Of a stretch of 64,000 nucleotides of DNA, positions 33,901 to 42,743 are shown piece after piece. Position 1 is the stretch's first letter; every line of letters begins with the position of its first letter. The notes beneath the pieces were generated by a model that did not search any database, was not told where the DNA came from, and saw only the letters and a list, made by a program, of their open reading frames with translations. A program made the translations under genes and the position numbers. The stretch is from Tropicimonas_B omnivorans (lineage in GTDB: Bacteria; Pseudomonadota; Alphaproteobacteria; Rhodobacterales; Rhodobacteraceae), in NCBI RefSeq assembly GCF_031846565.1, contig NZ_JAVRHL010000003.1, forward strand, positions 558,001-622,000. Direction: 5' to 3'.

Positions 33901-34938
33901 ATGGGTACCTTCATCCAAACCACGGCAGGCAGTGCACTGCTCATCACGCTTTACGGGGTTCTGCTCCTCGGCTTCGTGATGATCTCGCTGCTGTTCCTCG
34001 TTTACGGGGACCGTAAGATCTGGGCCGCGGTCCAGATGCGGCGCGGGCCGAACGTTGTGGGCGCCTTCGGGCTTCTGCAATCGGTGGCCGACGCTCTGAA
34101 ATACGTCCTCAAGGAGGTCGTGATCCCGGCGGGCGCGGACAAGGCGATCTTCCTGCTCGCGCCGCTACTGTCCTTCGTCCTCGCGATGGTCGCCTGGGCC
34201 GTGATTCCCTTCAACGAGCACTGGGTGCTGGCGGACATCAACGTCGCCGTCCTGTTCCTGTTCGCCGTCTCCTCGCTGGAGGTCTACGGCGTGATCATGG
34301 GCGGGTGGGCGTCGAACTCGAAGTATCCGTTCCTCGGCAGCCTCCGCTCCGCCGCCCAGATGATCTCCTACGAGGTCTCGCTCGGTCTCATCATCATCGG
34401 CGTCGTGATCTCGGCGGGCTCGCTGAACTTCAACGATATCGTCCGCGCGCAGGACGGGGCGTTCGGCCTCCTGAACTGGTTCTGGCTGCCGCACCTGCCG
34501 ATGGTCGCGCTGTTCTTCATCTCCTGCCTCGCGGAGACGAACCGGGCGCCGTTCGACCTTCCCGAGGCCGAGTCGGAACTCGTCGCGGGCTACCAGGTAG
34601 AATATTCCTCGACGCCGTTCCTGCTCTTCATGGCCGGCGAGTATATCGCGATCTTCCTGCTCTGCGCCGTGAACTCGCTGCTGTTCTTCGGCGGCTGGCT
34701 CTCCCCGATCCCGGGCCTGCCGGACGGCGCGCTCTGGCTCGTGGCGAAGATGGCCTTCTTCTTCTTCCTCTTCGCCATGGTGAAGGCCGTGGTGCCGCGC
34801 TACCGCTACGACCAGCTGATGCGCATCGGCTGGAAGGTCTTCCTTCCGCTGTCGCTGATCTGGGTCGTCCTGATCGCGTTCCTCGCCAAGTTCGAGGTGC
34901 TGGGCGGCTTCTGGGCACGCTACGCGGTGGGGGGCTGA
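33901..34938 (+). CDS. nuoH: NADH-quinone oxidoreductase subunit H
   Basis: 345 aa, about eight or nine membrane helices. It forms the entry of the quinone tunnel and the first half of the proton path. Signatures are YGDRKIWAAVQMRRGPNVVG (helix 1/2 loop), NSKYPFLGSLRSAAQMISYE and ETNRAPFDLPEAESELVAGY, whose acidic residues are functionally important in the family. Confidence 0.97.
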   Translation: MGTFIQTTAGSALLITLYGVLLLGFVMISLLFLVYGDRKIWAAVQMRRGPNVVGAFGLLQSVADALKYVLKEVVIPAGADKAIFLLAPLLSFVLAMVAWAVIPFNEHWVLADINVAVLFLFAVSSLEVYGVIMGGWASNSKYPFLGSLRSAAQMISYEVSLGLIIIGVVISAGSLNFNDIVRAQDGAFGLLNWFWLPHLPMVALFFISCLAETNRAPFDLPEAESELVAGYQVEYSSTPFLLFMAGEYIAIFLLCAVNSLLFFGGWLSPIPGLPDGALWLVAKMAFFFFLFAMVKAVVPRYRYDQLMRIGWKVFLPLSLIWVVLIAFLAKFEVLGGFWARYAVGG

Positions 34939-34941
34939 GGC

Positions 34942-35361
34942 ATGTCCTACGCCTCGGATCTGGGCGGCTGGCTGGCGGGGCTGTCCCTGCGGGAGCTGCA
35001 CCAAGAAGGCGCTACGTTCCGCAAGGCGGTGATCGCCGAGCTCGGCGGGGCCGACGCGTCGGCGCTGGACGATACCCGGCTGGCGCAGGCGGTTCAGGTC
35101 TGGCTTGCAGCGCCGCGCGCTGAGTACGATCCCTTCCCGCCGATGCCGGCCGAGGAGGCGAGCGAGATGGGGACGGACATGCGTCTCTACCTCGAGCACC
35201 ACACCGCCGGCGGCGGGACGCCGGCATCGCTCTCGGTGGACGAGTATGCCGGCGCCCTGCGCATGATGCGCCGCATCCTGCTCGGCGAAATGGGCAGCCC
35301 GGAGGCGGGAACGGGGCCCGTGAAGGGCCTCAAGGCAGATTTCAAACTGGGACCCAAGTGA
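34942..35361 (+). CDS. Hypothetical protein between nuoH and nuoI
   Basis: 139 aa, soluble, with no signal peptide or membrane helix. It begins MSYASDLGGWLAGLSLRELH, then has a helical region (FRKAVIAELGGADASALDD), and ends in a basic tail (KGLKADFKLGPK). I recognise no family motif. It starts 3 bases after nuoH and ends 19 before nuoI, so it is certainly co-transcribed. Unidentified reading frames between nuo genes are known in Rhodobacter capsulatus, and this fills such a slot. Confidence 0.65.
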   Translation: MSYASDLGGWLAGLSLRELHQEGATFRKAVIAELGGADASALDDTRLAQAVQVWLAAPRAEYDPFPPMPAEEASEMGTDMRLYLEHHTAGGGTPASLSVDEYAGALRMMRRILLGEMGSPEAGTGPVKGLKADFKLGPK

Positions 35362-35380
35362 CCCGGAGGTCGAACCCAAG

Positions 35381-35875
35381 ATGACCGCGATGGATTGGCA
35401 GAGAGCAGGCAAGTATTTCCTGCTCGCCGACATGTTCAAGGGCCTCAGCCTGGGGCTCAGGTACTTCTTTGCGCCGAAGATGACGGTGAACTATCCGCAC
35501 GAGAAGGGGCACCTGTCGCCCCGGTTCCGCGGCGAGCACGCGCTCCGGCGGTACCCCAACGGCGAAGAGCGCTGCATCGCCTGCAAGCTCTGCGAGGCGA
35601 TCTGTCCCGCCCAGGCGATCACCATCGACGCCGAGCCCCGCCAGGACGGCTCCCGCCGGACGACGCGCTACGACATCGACATGACGAAGTGCATCTATTG
35701 CGGCTTCTGCCAGGAAGCCTGCCCGGTCGATGCCATCGTCGAGGGGCCGAATTTCGAGTTCGCGACGGAGACGCGCGAAGAGCTCTATTACGACAAGACC
35801 AAGCTCCTGGAGAACGGGGACCGCTGGGAAGCGGAGATCGCCCGCAATCTTGAGCTGGACGCGCCCTACCGCTGA
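35381..35875 (+). CDS. nuoI: NADH-quinone oxidoreductase subunit I
   Basis: 164 aa. It carries two [4Fe-4S] clusters, N6a and N6b, ligated by CIACKLCEAICPAQ and CIYCGFCQEACPVDA (two C-x2-C-x2-C-x3-CP motifs). The N-terminal amphipathic segment (AGKYFLLADMFKGLSLGLRYFF) lies along the membrane. RBS GGAGG is upstream. Confidence 0.97.
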   Translation: MTAMDWQRAGKYFLLADMFKGLSLGLRYFFAPKMTVNYPHEKGHLSPRFRGEHALRRYPNGEERCIACKLCEAICPAQAITIDAEPRQDGSRRTTRYDIDMTKCIYCGFCQEACPVDAIVEGPNFEFATETREELYYDKTKLLENGDRWEAEIARNLELDAPYR

Positions 35876-35906
35876 TGTCGGGGCAGGGGCGCGATATGGT
35901 CGGGGC

Positions 35907-36320
35907 ATGCCGATGAGCGAGGGGCCGAAGAACCCGTTCGAGGCGATGATGCGCGCCAGCCAAGACTGGGCGCAGTCCCTCAATCCTGCGCTCGAAGGCT
36001 TTTCCCCGGGCGATCTCGAGGCCCTCTGGCCCACCATGCCGCGCGACGCGATGGAGATGTGGTTCGGCCAGGGGCTGAACCCGCAGGGCCTCGACGCGAA
36101 GACAAGACTTTTCCTTGCGCTCGCCGCGCTTGTGGCGCAGGGAGCGACCGCCGAACCCCAGATCCGCCTCACCGTGCGTCACGCACTTGAGGCCGGCGCC
36201 ACCCCCAGGGAGGTCGCCGAAGTCATCGGGCAGATGGTGGTGTTCGGTGGCGTTCCGGCCATGAGCCGGGCGATGCAGCTCGCTCAGGGCGTGTTCGAAG
36301 AGACGAAGAAGGACGGCTGA
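35907..36320 (+). CDS. Carboxymuconolactone decarboxylase-like protein (no catalytic cysteines)
   Basis: 137 aa. The C-terminal ~80 residues (LDAKTRLFLALAALVAQGATAEPQIRL, then HALEAGATPREVAEVIGQMVVFGGVPAMSRAM) follow the all-helical CMD/AhpD pattern. The redox C-x2-C-x3-H motif of AhpD is absent (there is no cysteine in the protein), so peroxidase activity is not expected. The start is 35907, with a second ATG two codons later. It sits between nuoI and nuoJ and overlaps the ribosome site of nuoJ. A binding or structural role is possible. Confidence 0.75.
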   Translation: MPMSEGPKNPFEAMMRASQDWAQSLNPALEGFSPGDLEALWPTMPRDAMEMWFGQGLNPQGLDAKTRLFLALAALVAQGATAEPQIRLTVRHALEAGATPREVAEVIGQMVVFGGVPAMSRAMQLAQGVFEETKKDG

Positions 36321-36323
36321 CGC

Positions 36324-36941
36324 ATGACCATCGCGGATCTGGCAAACTATGCCTTCGCTTTCATCGTCATCATGGCGGCGTTGTTCACCGTGGTCGGGCG
36401 CAACCCGGTCCATTCGGTGCTATGGCTCATTCTCGCATTTCTGTCCTCGGCGGCGATTTTCGTGCTCCTCGGGGCGGAGTTCATCGCGATGCTGCTCGTC
36501 GTCGTCTATGTCGGCGCCGTGGCGGTGCTGTTCCTCTTCGTCGTGATGATGCTCGACGTGGACTTCGCCGAACTCAGGGCCGAACTGACGCGCTACGTGC
36601 CGCTGGCCTCGCTGGTCGTCGTGATCCTGCTGATGCAGCTCGTTCTGGTCTTCGGCGCGTGGAGCACGGCCGACGGTGTGACCGTCCTTGCCCGGCCGGG
36701 CGCGGCCCTGATCGAGGGGCAGCCCGAGAACATCAGCGCGCTCGGCCTCGTCGTCTACGACCAGTATATCCTGCTCTTCCAGCTTGCGGGCCTGATCCTG
36801 CTCGTTGCGATGATCGGGGCCATCGTCCTGACGCTGCGTCACCGCACGGATGTCAAGCGCCAGAACGTCCTGGCGCAGATGTACCGCGATCCGGCCAAGG
36901 CTATGGAACTCAAGGACGTCAAGCCGGGGCAGGGGCTTTGA
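36324..36941 (+). CDS. nuoJ: NADH-quinone oxidoreductase subunit J
   Basis: 205 aa, five membrane helices. The conserved helix 3 region (LLVVVYVGAVAVLFLFVVMMLDVD) contains the pi-bulge segment that moves during the catalytic cycle in solved complexes. It is a membrane-arm subunit next to NuoK and NuoA. AAGGA lies upstream, inside the end of the CMD-like gene. Confidence 0.96.
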   Translation: MTIADLANYAFAFIVIMAALFTVVGRNPVHSVLWLILAFLSSAAIFVLLGAEFIAMLLVVVYVGAVAVLFLFVVMMLDVDFAELRAELTRYVPLASLVVVILLMQLVLVFGAWSTADGVTVLARPGAALIEGQPENISALGLVVYDQYILLFQLAGLILLVAMIGAIVLTLRHRTDVKRQNVLAQMYRDPAKAMELKDVKPGQGL

Positions 36942-36990
36942 GCCCGCGCCCGGCACCATGGTCGCATGGCGCGGCCGGAAGGAGATCGGC

Positions 36991-37065
36991 ATGAGCCGCA
37001 ACACAACACTGATCGCTGCTGCGGTCGTCGTGCTCATCCTGATCTTCGGATTCGGATTTCGCTGA
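36991..37065 (+). CDS. 24-aa hydrophobic membrane peptide in the nuo operon
   Basis: The peptide is essentially one membrane helix: MSRNTTLIAAAVVVLILIFG followed by FGFR. GGAAGGAG lies 6 bases before the ATG at 36991, an ideal site. The gene fits cleanly between nuoJ (49 bases before) and nuoK (33 after). Small hydrophobic peptides can be accessory subunits of membrane complexes. Here that is inference from position only. Confidence 0.65.
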   Translation: MSRNTTLIAAAVVVLILIFGFGFR

Positions 37066-37098
37066 GACCTGTGCGTCAAGACATGGGGGAAGGGACAG

Positions 37099-37404
37099 AT
37101 GTTCGGACTTGAACATTATTTGACCGTGGCGGCGGCTTTGTTCGTCATCGGCATCTTCGGCATCTTCGTGAACCGCAAGAACGTCATCATCGTGCTCATG
37201 TCGATCGAGCTGATGCTGCTTGCCGTGAACATCAACCTCGTCGCCTTCTCGGCCTATCTCGGGGACGTCGTGGGGCAGGTCTTCACGCTCTTCGTCCTGA
37301 CCGTCGCGGCCGCTGAGGCGGCGATCGGCCTTGCAATTCTCGTCTGCTTCTTCCGCAACCGCGGCACGATCGCGGTCGAAGACGTCAACAACATGAAGGG
37401 CTGA
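37099..37404 (+). CDS. nuoK: NADH-quinone oxidoreductase subunit K
   Basis: 101 aa, three membrane helices with the two conserved intramembrane glutamates of the proton path: VLMSIELMLLAVNINL in helix 2 and VAAAEAAIGLAI in helix 3. MrpC-like antiporter ancestry. Confidence 0.97.
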   Translation: MFGLEHYLTVAAALFVIGIFGIFVNRKNVIIVLMSIELMLLAVNINLVAFSAYLGDVVGQVFTLFVLTVAAAEAAIGLAILVCFFRNRGTIAVEDVNNMKG

Positions 37405-37408
37405 CGCG

Positions 37409-39613
37409 ATGACGACGATCATCCTATTCGCCCCGCTGATCGGTGCGATCATCTGCGGCTTCGGCTGGCGCGTGATCGGCGAGCAGGCCGGCATGGTGCT
37501 CACGACCGGGCTCCTGTTCCTCTGCGCCCTTTTGTCGTGGATCGTGTTCTTCAGCGTCGACGGTCCGGCGCAGCAGATCCAGATCATGCGCTGGATGGAT
37601 TCGGGCAGCCTCGTCGCCGACTGGTCCATCCGCCTCGACCGGCTGACGGCGATCATGCTGGTGGTCATCACCACCGTCTCCAGTCTCGTGCACCTCTACA
37701 GCTTCGGCTACATGGCGCATGACGAGAACTTCCGGCCGGGCGAGCACTACAAGGCCCGCTTCTTCGCCTATCTCTCCTTCTTCACCTTCGCGATGCTCGC
37801 GCTGGTCACGTCGAACAACCTCGCGCAGATGTTCTTCGGCTGGGAAGGCGTCGGCGTCGCCTCGTACCTGCTGATCGGGTTCTACTACCGCAAGGAAAGT
37901 GCCGGGGCTGCCGCGATGAAGGCGTTCATCGTCAACCGCGTCGGCGATTTCGGCTTCGCGCTCGGTATCTTCGCGCTGTTCTTCCTCGTCGACTCGATCC
38001 AGTTCGATGACATCTTTGCCGCCGCCCCCGAGATCGCGCAGATGACGATCCCGTTCCTGTGGTTCGACGTGAACGCGGCCGAGCTGACGGCGCTCCTTCT
38101 CTTCATCGGCGCCATGGGCAAGTCGGCCCAGCTCATCCTGCACACCTGGCTGCCGGACGCGATGGAAGGCCCGACGCCGGTCTCCGCGCTGATCCACGCC
38201 GCGACGATGGTGACCGCGGGGGTCTTCCTCGTCTGCCGGATGTCGCCGCTGATGGAATTCGCGCCGGGCGCCACCGCCTTCGTCGTCGTTCTGTCCGCGA
38301 CCACCGCCTTCTTCGCGGCGACGGTCGGCCTCGTGCAGAACGACATCAAGCGCGTCATCGCCTACTCGACCTGCTCGCAGCTCGGCTACATGTTCGTGGC
38401 GGCTGGCGTCGGCATGTACTCGGCGGCGATGTTCCACCTGTTCACCCACGCCTTCTTCAAGGCGATGCTTTTCCTCGGGGCGGGCTCCGTCATCCACGGG
38501 ATGCACCACGAACAGGACATGCGGAACTACGGCGGCCTGCGGAAGAAGATGCCCTACACGTTCTGGGCGATGATGATCGGGACGCTGGCGATCACCGGTG
38601 TCGGCATTCCGCTCACCCATATCGGCTTCGCCGGCTTCCTCTCCAAGGACGCGATCATCGAGAGCGCCTGGGGCGCGGGGACGGGTGTCGGGTATTACGG
38701 CTTCTGGATGCTGGTGATCTCCGCCGCGTTCACCTCGTTCTACTCATGGCGCCTGATCTTCATGACGTTCTTCGGCGAGCCGCGCGGCGACAAGCACACG
38801 CACGAGCATGCCCACGAGAGCGGCAAGGCCATGCTGATCCCCCTCGGCGTCCTGTCCCTCGGGGCGATCTTCGCCGGGATGATCTGGTACGGCAGCTTCT
38901 TCGGCCATGCCGATCAGGTCGCCCGTTTCTACGACATCCCGCTTGCCGAGGAGCACGAAGCCGGTGAGGCGCACGCGGCGGCCGAAGACGGCCATGCCGC
39001 CGGAACGCCGACCGAAGAAGAGGCGGAGGAGCACGGCGAAGGCGTCGTCGCGGCCGCCGAGCAGGCCGGTGAGGGCGATCTGGACCAGGCGGGCGACGCT
39101 CTCGTCGAAACCGAGGGCGGTCATGCCGAGGAGGGTGAACACCACGTCGCCTTCGGCGGCAGTCCCGGAGACGGGGCGCTCTACTTCGGCCCGGAGAACC
39201 ACGTCCTCGAGGATGCCCATGCCGCGCCGATCTGGGTGAAGGCCAGTCCCTTCGTCGCCATGCTCCTGGGGCTGGTGGTGGCCTGGGTGTTCTACATCCG
39301 CGACACGTCGCTGCCGAAGCGGCTCGCGAACAACCAGCGGCACCTTCATGCCTTCCTCTACAACAAGTGGTATTTCGACGAGGTCTACAACACGCTTTTC
39401 GTGGCGCCTGCGCGCGGCCTCGGCCGGTTCCTCTGGCGACGCGGCGACGGGACGATGATCGACGGCGGGATCAACGGGCTCGCGCTCGGGATCGTGCCGT
39501 TCTTCAGCCGCCTCGCGGGGCGGGCCCAGAGCGGCTATCTCTTCCACTATGCCTTCGCCATGGTGATCGGGGTGCTGATCCTCGTGACCTGGACGCTGAT
39601 CGCGGGGCGCTGA
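37409..39613 (+). CDS. nuoL: NADH-quinone oxidoreductase subunit L with His/Glu-rich insert
   Basis: 734 aa, the distal antiporter-like proton pump with about 15-16 membrane helices. Core motifs include NLAQMFFGWEGVGVASYLLIGF (Glu of helix 5), KAFIVNRVGDFGFALG, IGAMGKSAQLILHTWLPDAMEGPTPVSALIHAATMVTAGVF (Lys/His proton path) and IAYSTCSQLGYM. Between helices near the C-terminus, at about residues 510-605, lies an extra acidic, histidine-rich soluble segment (EEHEAGEAHAAAEDGHAAG and further Glu/His runs). It makes the protein longer than E. coli NuoL (613 aa). The lateral helix and C-terminal helix follow. Confidence 0.97.
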   Translation: MTTIILFAPLIGAIICGFGWRVIGEQAGMVLTTGLLFLCALLSWIVFFSVDGPAQQIQIMRWMDSGSLVADWSIRLDRLTAIMLVVITTVSSLVHLYSFGYMAHDENFRPGEHYKARFFAYLSFFTFAMLALVTSNNLAQMFFGWEGVGVASYLLIGFYYRKESAGAAAMKAFIVNRVGDFGFALGIFALFFLVDSIQFDDIFAAAPEIAQMTIPFLWFDVNAAELTALLLFIGAMGKSAQLILHTWLPDAMEGPTPVSALIHAATMVTAGVFLVCRMSPLMEFAPGATAFVVVLSATTAFFAATVGLVQNDIKRVIAYSTCSQLGYMFVAAGVGMYSAAMFHLFTHAFFKAMLFLGAGSVIHGMHHEQDMRNYGGLRKKMPYTFWAMMIGTLAITGVGIPLTHIGFAGFLSKDAIIESAWGAGTGVGYYGFWMLVISAAFTSFYSWRLIFMTFFGEPRGDKHTHEHAHESGKAMLIPLGVLSLGAIFAGMIWYGSFFGHADQVARFYDIPLAEEHEAGEAHAAAEDGHAAGTPTEEEAEEHGEGVVAAAEQAGEGDLDQAGDALVETEGGHAEEGEHHVAFGGSPGDGALYFGPENHVLEDAHAAPIWVKASPFVAMLLGLVVAWVFYIRDTSLPKRLANNQRHLHAFLYNKWYFDEVYNTLFVAPARGLGRFLWRRGDGTMIDGGINGLALGIVPFFSRLAGRAQSGYLFHYAFAMVIGVLILVTWTLIAGR

Positions 39614-39617
39614 TCCG

Positions 39618-41294
39618 ATGACGAACCTTCTCTCAATCATCACCTTCCTGCCCCTCGTGGCGGCGATCATCCTGGCGCTGTTCCTGAGGGGCGACGATCC
39701 GGCAGCCCGGCGGAATGCCCGCTGGCTTGCGCTGATCGCGTCACTTGCGACGTTCCTCGTGTCGCTCCTGCTGCTTGCCGGGTTCGACCCGTCCAATCCG
39801 GACTTCCAGTTCGTCGAGGACCGGGACTGGCTTCTGGGCCTGCGCTACAAGATGGGCGTAGACGGCATCTCGATCCTGTTCGTCATGCTCACGACCTTCC
39901 TGATGCCCATCGTCATCGGCGCCTGCTGGAACGTCGAGACGCGGGTGAAGGAATACATGATCGCCTTCCTGGCGCTCGAGAGCCTGATGCTCGGCGTCTT
40001 CTGCGCGCTCGATCTCGTCCTCTTCTACCTCTTCTTCGAGGCCGGCCTCATCCCGATGTTCCTGATCATCGGTATCTGGGGCGGGGCGAACCGCATCTAT
40101 GCCGCGTTCAAGTTCTTCCTCTACACCTTCCTCGGCTCGATCCTGATGCTGGTGGCGATGATCGCGATGTACTCCGATGCCGGCACCACCGACATGGCGG
40201 TCCTGCTGACGCACAACTTCGGATCGGAGACGTTCAGCCTCCTCGGGATACAGGTCGTCGGCGGTCTGCAGACGATGCTCTGGCTCGCCTTCTTCGCCTC
40301 CTTCGCGGTGAAGATGCCGATGTGGCCGGTGCACACCTGGCTTCCCGATGCGCACGTCCAGGCCCCGACCGCGGGCTCCGTCGTCCTCGCCGCGATCCTT
40401 CTGAAGATGGGCGGCTACGGCTTCCTGCGGTTCAGCCTGCCGATGTTCCCGGTCGCCTCGGACCTTCTGGCTCCGCTGGTCTTCTGGCTGTCGGTCATCG
40501 CCATCATCTACGCCTCGCTCGTGGCCCTGGCGCAGTCCGACATGAAGAAGCTCATCGCCTACTCGTCCGTCGCCCACATGGGATACGTGACCATGGGGAT
40601 CTTCACGGCGAACCAGCAGGGCGTCGACGGGGCGATCTTCCAGATGATCTCCCACGGCTTCATCTCCGGCGCCCTCTTCCTCTGCGTCGGCGTGGTCTAC
40701 GACCGTATCCATACCCGCGAGATCGACGCCTATGGCGGGCTCGTGAACCGGATGCCGGCCTACGCCCTGATCTTCCTGTTCTTCACCATGGCCAATGTCG
40801 GCCTGCCGGGGACGAGCGGGTTCATCGGCGAGTTCCTGACGCTGGTCGGGATCTACCAGGTGAGCACTGTGATCGCCGTTCTCGCGACTACCGGCGTGAT
40901 CCTCTCGGCGGCCTACGCGCTCTGGCTCTATCGCCGGGTCGTCTTCGGCGACCTGATCAAGGAGAGCCTGCGGACGATCACCGACATGTCCGGCCGGGAG
41001 AAGGTGCTGTTCGCCCCGCTCGTGGTGATGACGCTGCTGCTCGGGGTCTATCCGCCGCTCGTGACCGACATCATCGGCCCCTCCGTCGAGGAGCTCGTTG
41101 ACGGCTATCAGCTCGCCCTCGACGAGGCCGCGCCCGAGCAGGTCGCGACCGCCGAAATGGTTGCGGGCCCCGCCGAGACTGCGCCTGAGACCGATGAAGA
41201 CGCCGGCGCCGAGCCCGAGACCGCTGCGGACGACGGCTCCGCCGAGGCCGAAGCCGAGCCAGAGGCCCCAGTGGCCAACGAACAGGGAGACTAA
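39618..41294 (+). CDS. nuoM: NADH-quinone oxidoreductase subunit M
   Basis: 558 aa, an antiporter-like proton pump with about 14 helices. Signatures are FYLFFEAGLIPMFLIIGIWGG (Glu of helix 5), SFAVKMPMWPVHTWLPDAHVQAPTAGSVVLAAILLKMGGYG and KKLIAYSSVAHMGYVTMG. The last ~55 residues are an acidic Ala/Glu/Pro tail (ending EPEAPVANEQGD) not needed for the pump and probably disordered in the cytoplasm. Confidence 0.97.
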   Translation: MTNLLSIITFLPLVAAIILALFLRGDDPAARRNARWLALIASLATFLVSLLLLAGFDPSNPDFQFVEDRDWLLGLRYKMGVDGISILFVMLTTFLMPIVIGACWNVETRVKEYMIAFLALESLMLGVFCALDLVLFYLFFEAGLIPMFLIIGIWGGANRIYAAFKFFLYTFLGSILMLVAMIAMYSDAGTTDMAVLLTHNFGSETFSLLGIQVVGGLQTMLWLAFFASFAVKMPMWPVHTWLPDAHVQAPTAGSVVLAAILLKMGGYGFLRFSLPMFPVASDLLAPLVFWLSVIAIIYASLVALAQSDMKKLIAYSSVAHMGYVTMGIFTANQQGVDGAIFQMISHGFISGALFLCVGVVYDRIHTREIDAYGGLVNRMPAYALIFLFFTMANVGLPGTSGFIGEFLTLVGIYQVSTVIAVLATTGVILSAAYALWLYRRVVFGDLIKESLRTITDMSGREKVLFAPLVVMTLLLGVYPPLVTDIIGPSVEELVDGYQLALDEAAPEQVATAEMVAGPAETAPETDEDAGAEPETAADDGSAEAEAEPEAPVANEQGD

Positions 41295-41300
41295 GCCCTC

Positions 41301-42743
41301 ATGTCCGCCGATTACGCCACGCTCCTCCCCGAGATCTTCCTCGCGGTCTACGCGATGCTGGCCCTTATCGCCTGTGTCTATACCGGCAAGGACGAGGTTG
41401 CTCCGACGCTGGTCTGGGTCACCTCCGCTGTCTTCGCCGCCGTCGCGGTCTGGATCCTCCTGTCTGAAGACGGGACCCGGCTCGCGTTTGACGCGATGTT
41501 CATCGATGACGGGTTCTCCCGCTTCGCCAAGGTCACGATCCTGCTCTCCGCCGCGATCGTGCTGCTCATGAGCCGCACCTACATGGCGGCGCGGGACCTG
41601 CTCCGCTTCGAGTATCCCGTCCTGATCACGCTCGCGACGGTCGGCATGATGGTGATGGTCTCCGCCGGTGACCTCATCGTTCTCTACATGGGCCTCGAGC
41701 TTCAGTCGCTCGCGCTCTACGTCGTCGCGTCTCTGCGGCGTGACAGCATCCGCTCCACCGAAGCGGGCCTGAAGTACTTCGTGCTCGGGGCGCTCTCGTC
41801 GGGCTTGCTCCTCTACGGCGCCTCGCTAACCTACGGCTATGCCGGCACGACCTCCTTCGAGGGGATCGTCCTTGCCGCTGCCGCGGGGCAGGATATCGGC
41901 GTCGGGCTCCTTCTCGGGCTTGTCTTCCTGCTCGCCGGTCTCGCGTTCAAGATTTCCGCCGCGCCGTTCCACATGTGGACGCCGGACGTCTACGAGGGCT
42001 CGCCCACCGCGATCACCGCCTTCTTCGCGACCGCGCCCAAGGTTGCCGCCATGGCGCTCCTTGCCCGCGTGACTTACGGCGCGTTCGGGTCCGTTGTCGA
42101 CGACTGGCAGCAGATCACCGCTTTCCTTGCCGTGATCTCGATGTTCCTCGGCTCGATCGCCGCGATCGGCCAGACAGACATCAAGCGTCTGATGGCCTAT
42201 TCCTCCATCGCGCATATGGGCTTCGCGCTCGTCGGTCTCTCCGCGGGCACGGTGCAGGGCGTCCAGTCGATGCTGATCTACATGGCGATCTACGTCACCA
42301 TGAACCTCGGCGCGTTCGCATTCATCCTGTCGATGGAGCGCGAGGGGCGGCACGTCACCCGGATCGACGGGCTCTCGATGCTTTCCCGCAAGGAGCCGCT
42401 GAAGGCCTTCGCGCTGCTCATCCTGATGTTCTCGCTCGCCGGGGTTCCGCCGCTCCTCGGCTTCTTCGGCAAGTTCGCGACCTTCGCGGCGGCGGTCGAT
42501 GCGGGCCTGTGGTGGCTGGCGCTCCTCGCCGGTATCGCGTCCGTCATTGGCGCGTACTATTACCTCCGGATCGTCTTCATGATGTATTTCGGCTCCGAGG
42601 ACACGCCGCGGATCGACGGCGCCATGAACATGACGCACTGGCTCGTCCTGATGGGCTCCGCCGCGATCATGGTGGTCGGGATCGTCAACCTGTTCGGGAT
42701 CGAAGGCGCTGCGGCCAGTGCGGCCTTGACGCTTGTTCCCTGA
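41301..42743 (+). CDS. nuoN: NADH-quinone oxidoreductase subunit N
   Basis: 480 aa, the third antiporter-like pump, with 13-14 helices. Signatures are LYMGLELQSLALYVVASLRRDS (Glu of helix 5), EAGLKYFVLGALSSGLLLYG, KISAAPFHMWTPDVYEGSPT and IKRLMAYSSIAHMGFALVG. It is the last nuo gene, and birA starts within its final codons. Confidence 0.97.
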   Translation: MSADYATLLPEIFLAVYAMLALIACVYTGKDEVAPTLVWVTSAVFAAVAVWILLSEDGTRLAFDAMFIDDGFSRFAKVTILLSAAIVLLMSRTYMAARDLLRFEYPVLITLATVGMMVMVSAGDLIVLYMGLELQSLALYVVASLRRDSIRSTEAGLKYFVLGALSSGLLLYGASLTYGYAGTTSFEGIVLAAAAGQDIGVGLLLGLVFLLAGLAFKISAAPFHMWTPDVYEGSPTAITAFFATAPKVAAMALLARVTYGAFGSVVDDWQQITAFLAVISMFLGSIAAIGQTDIKRLMAYSSIAHMGFALVGLSAGTVQGVQSMLIYMAIYVTMNLGAFAFILSMEREGRHVTRIDGLSMLSRKEPLKAFALLILMFSLAGVPPLLGFFGKFATFAAAVDAGLWWLALLAGIASVIGAYYYLRIVFMMYFGSEDTPRIDGAMNMTHWLVLMGSAAIMVVGIVNLFGIEGAAASAALTLVP

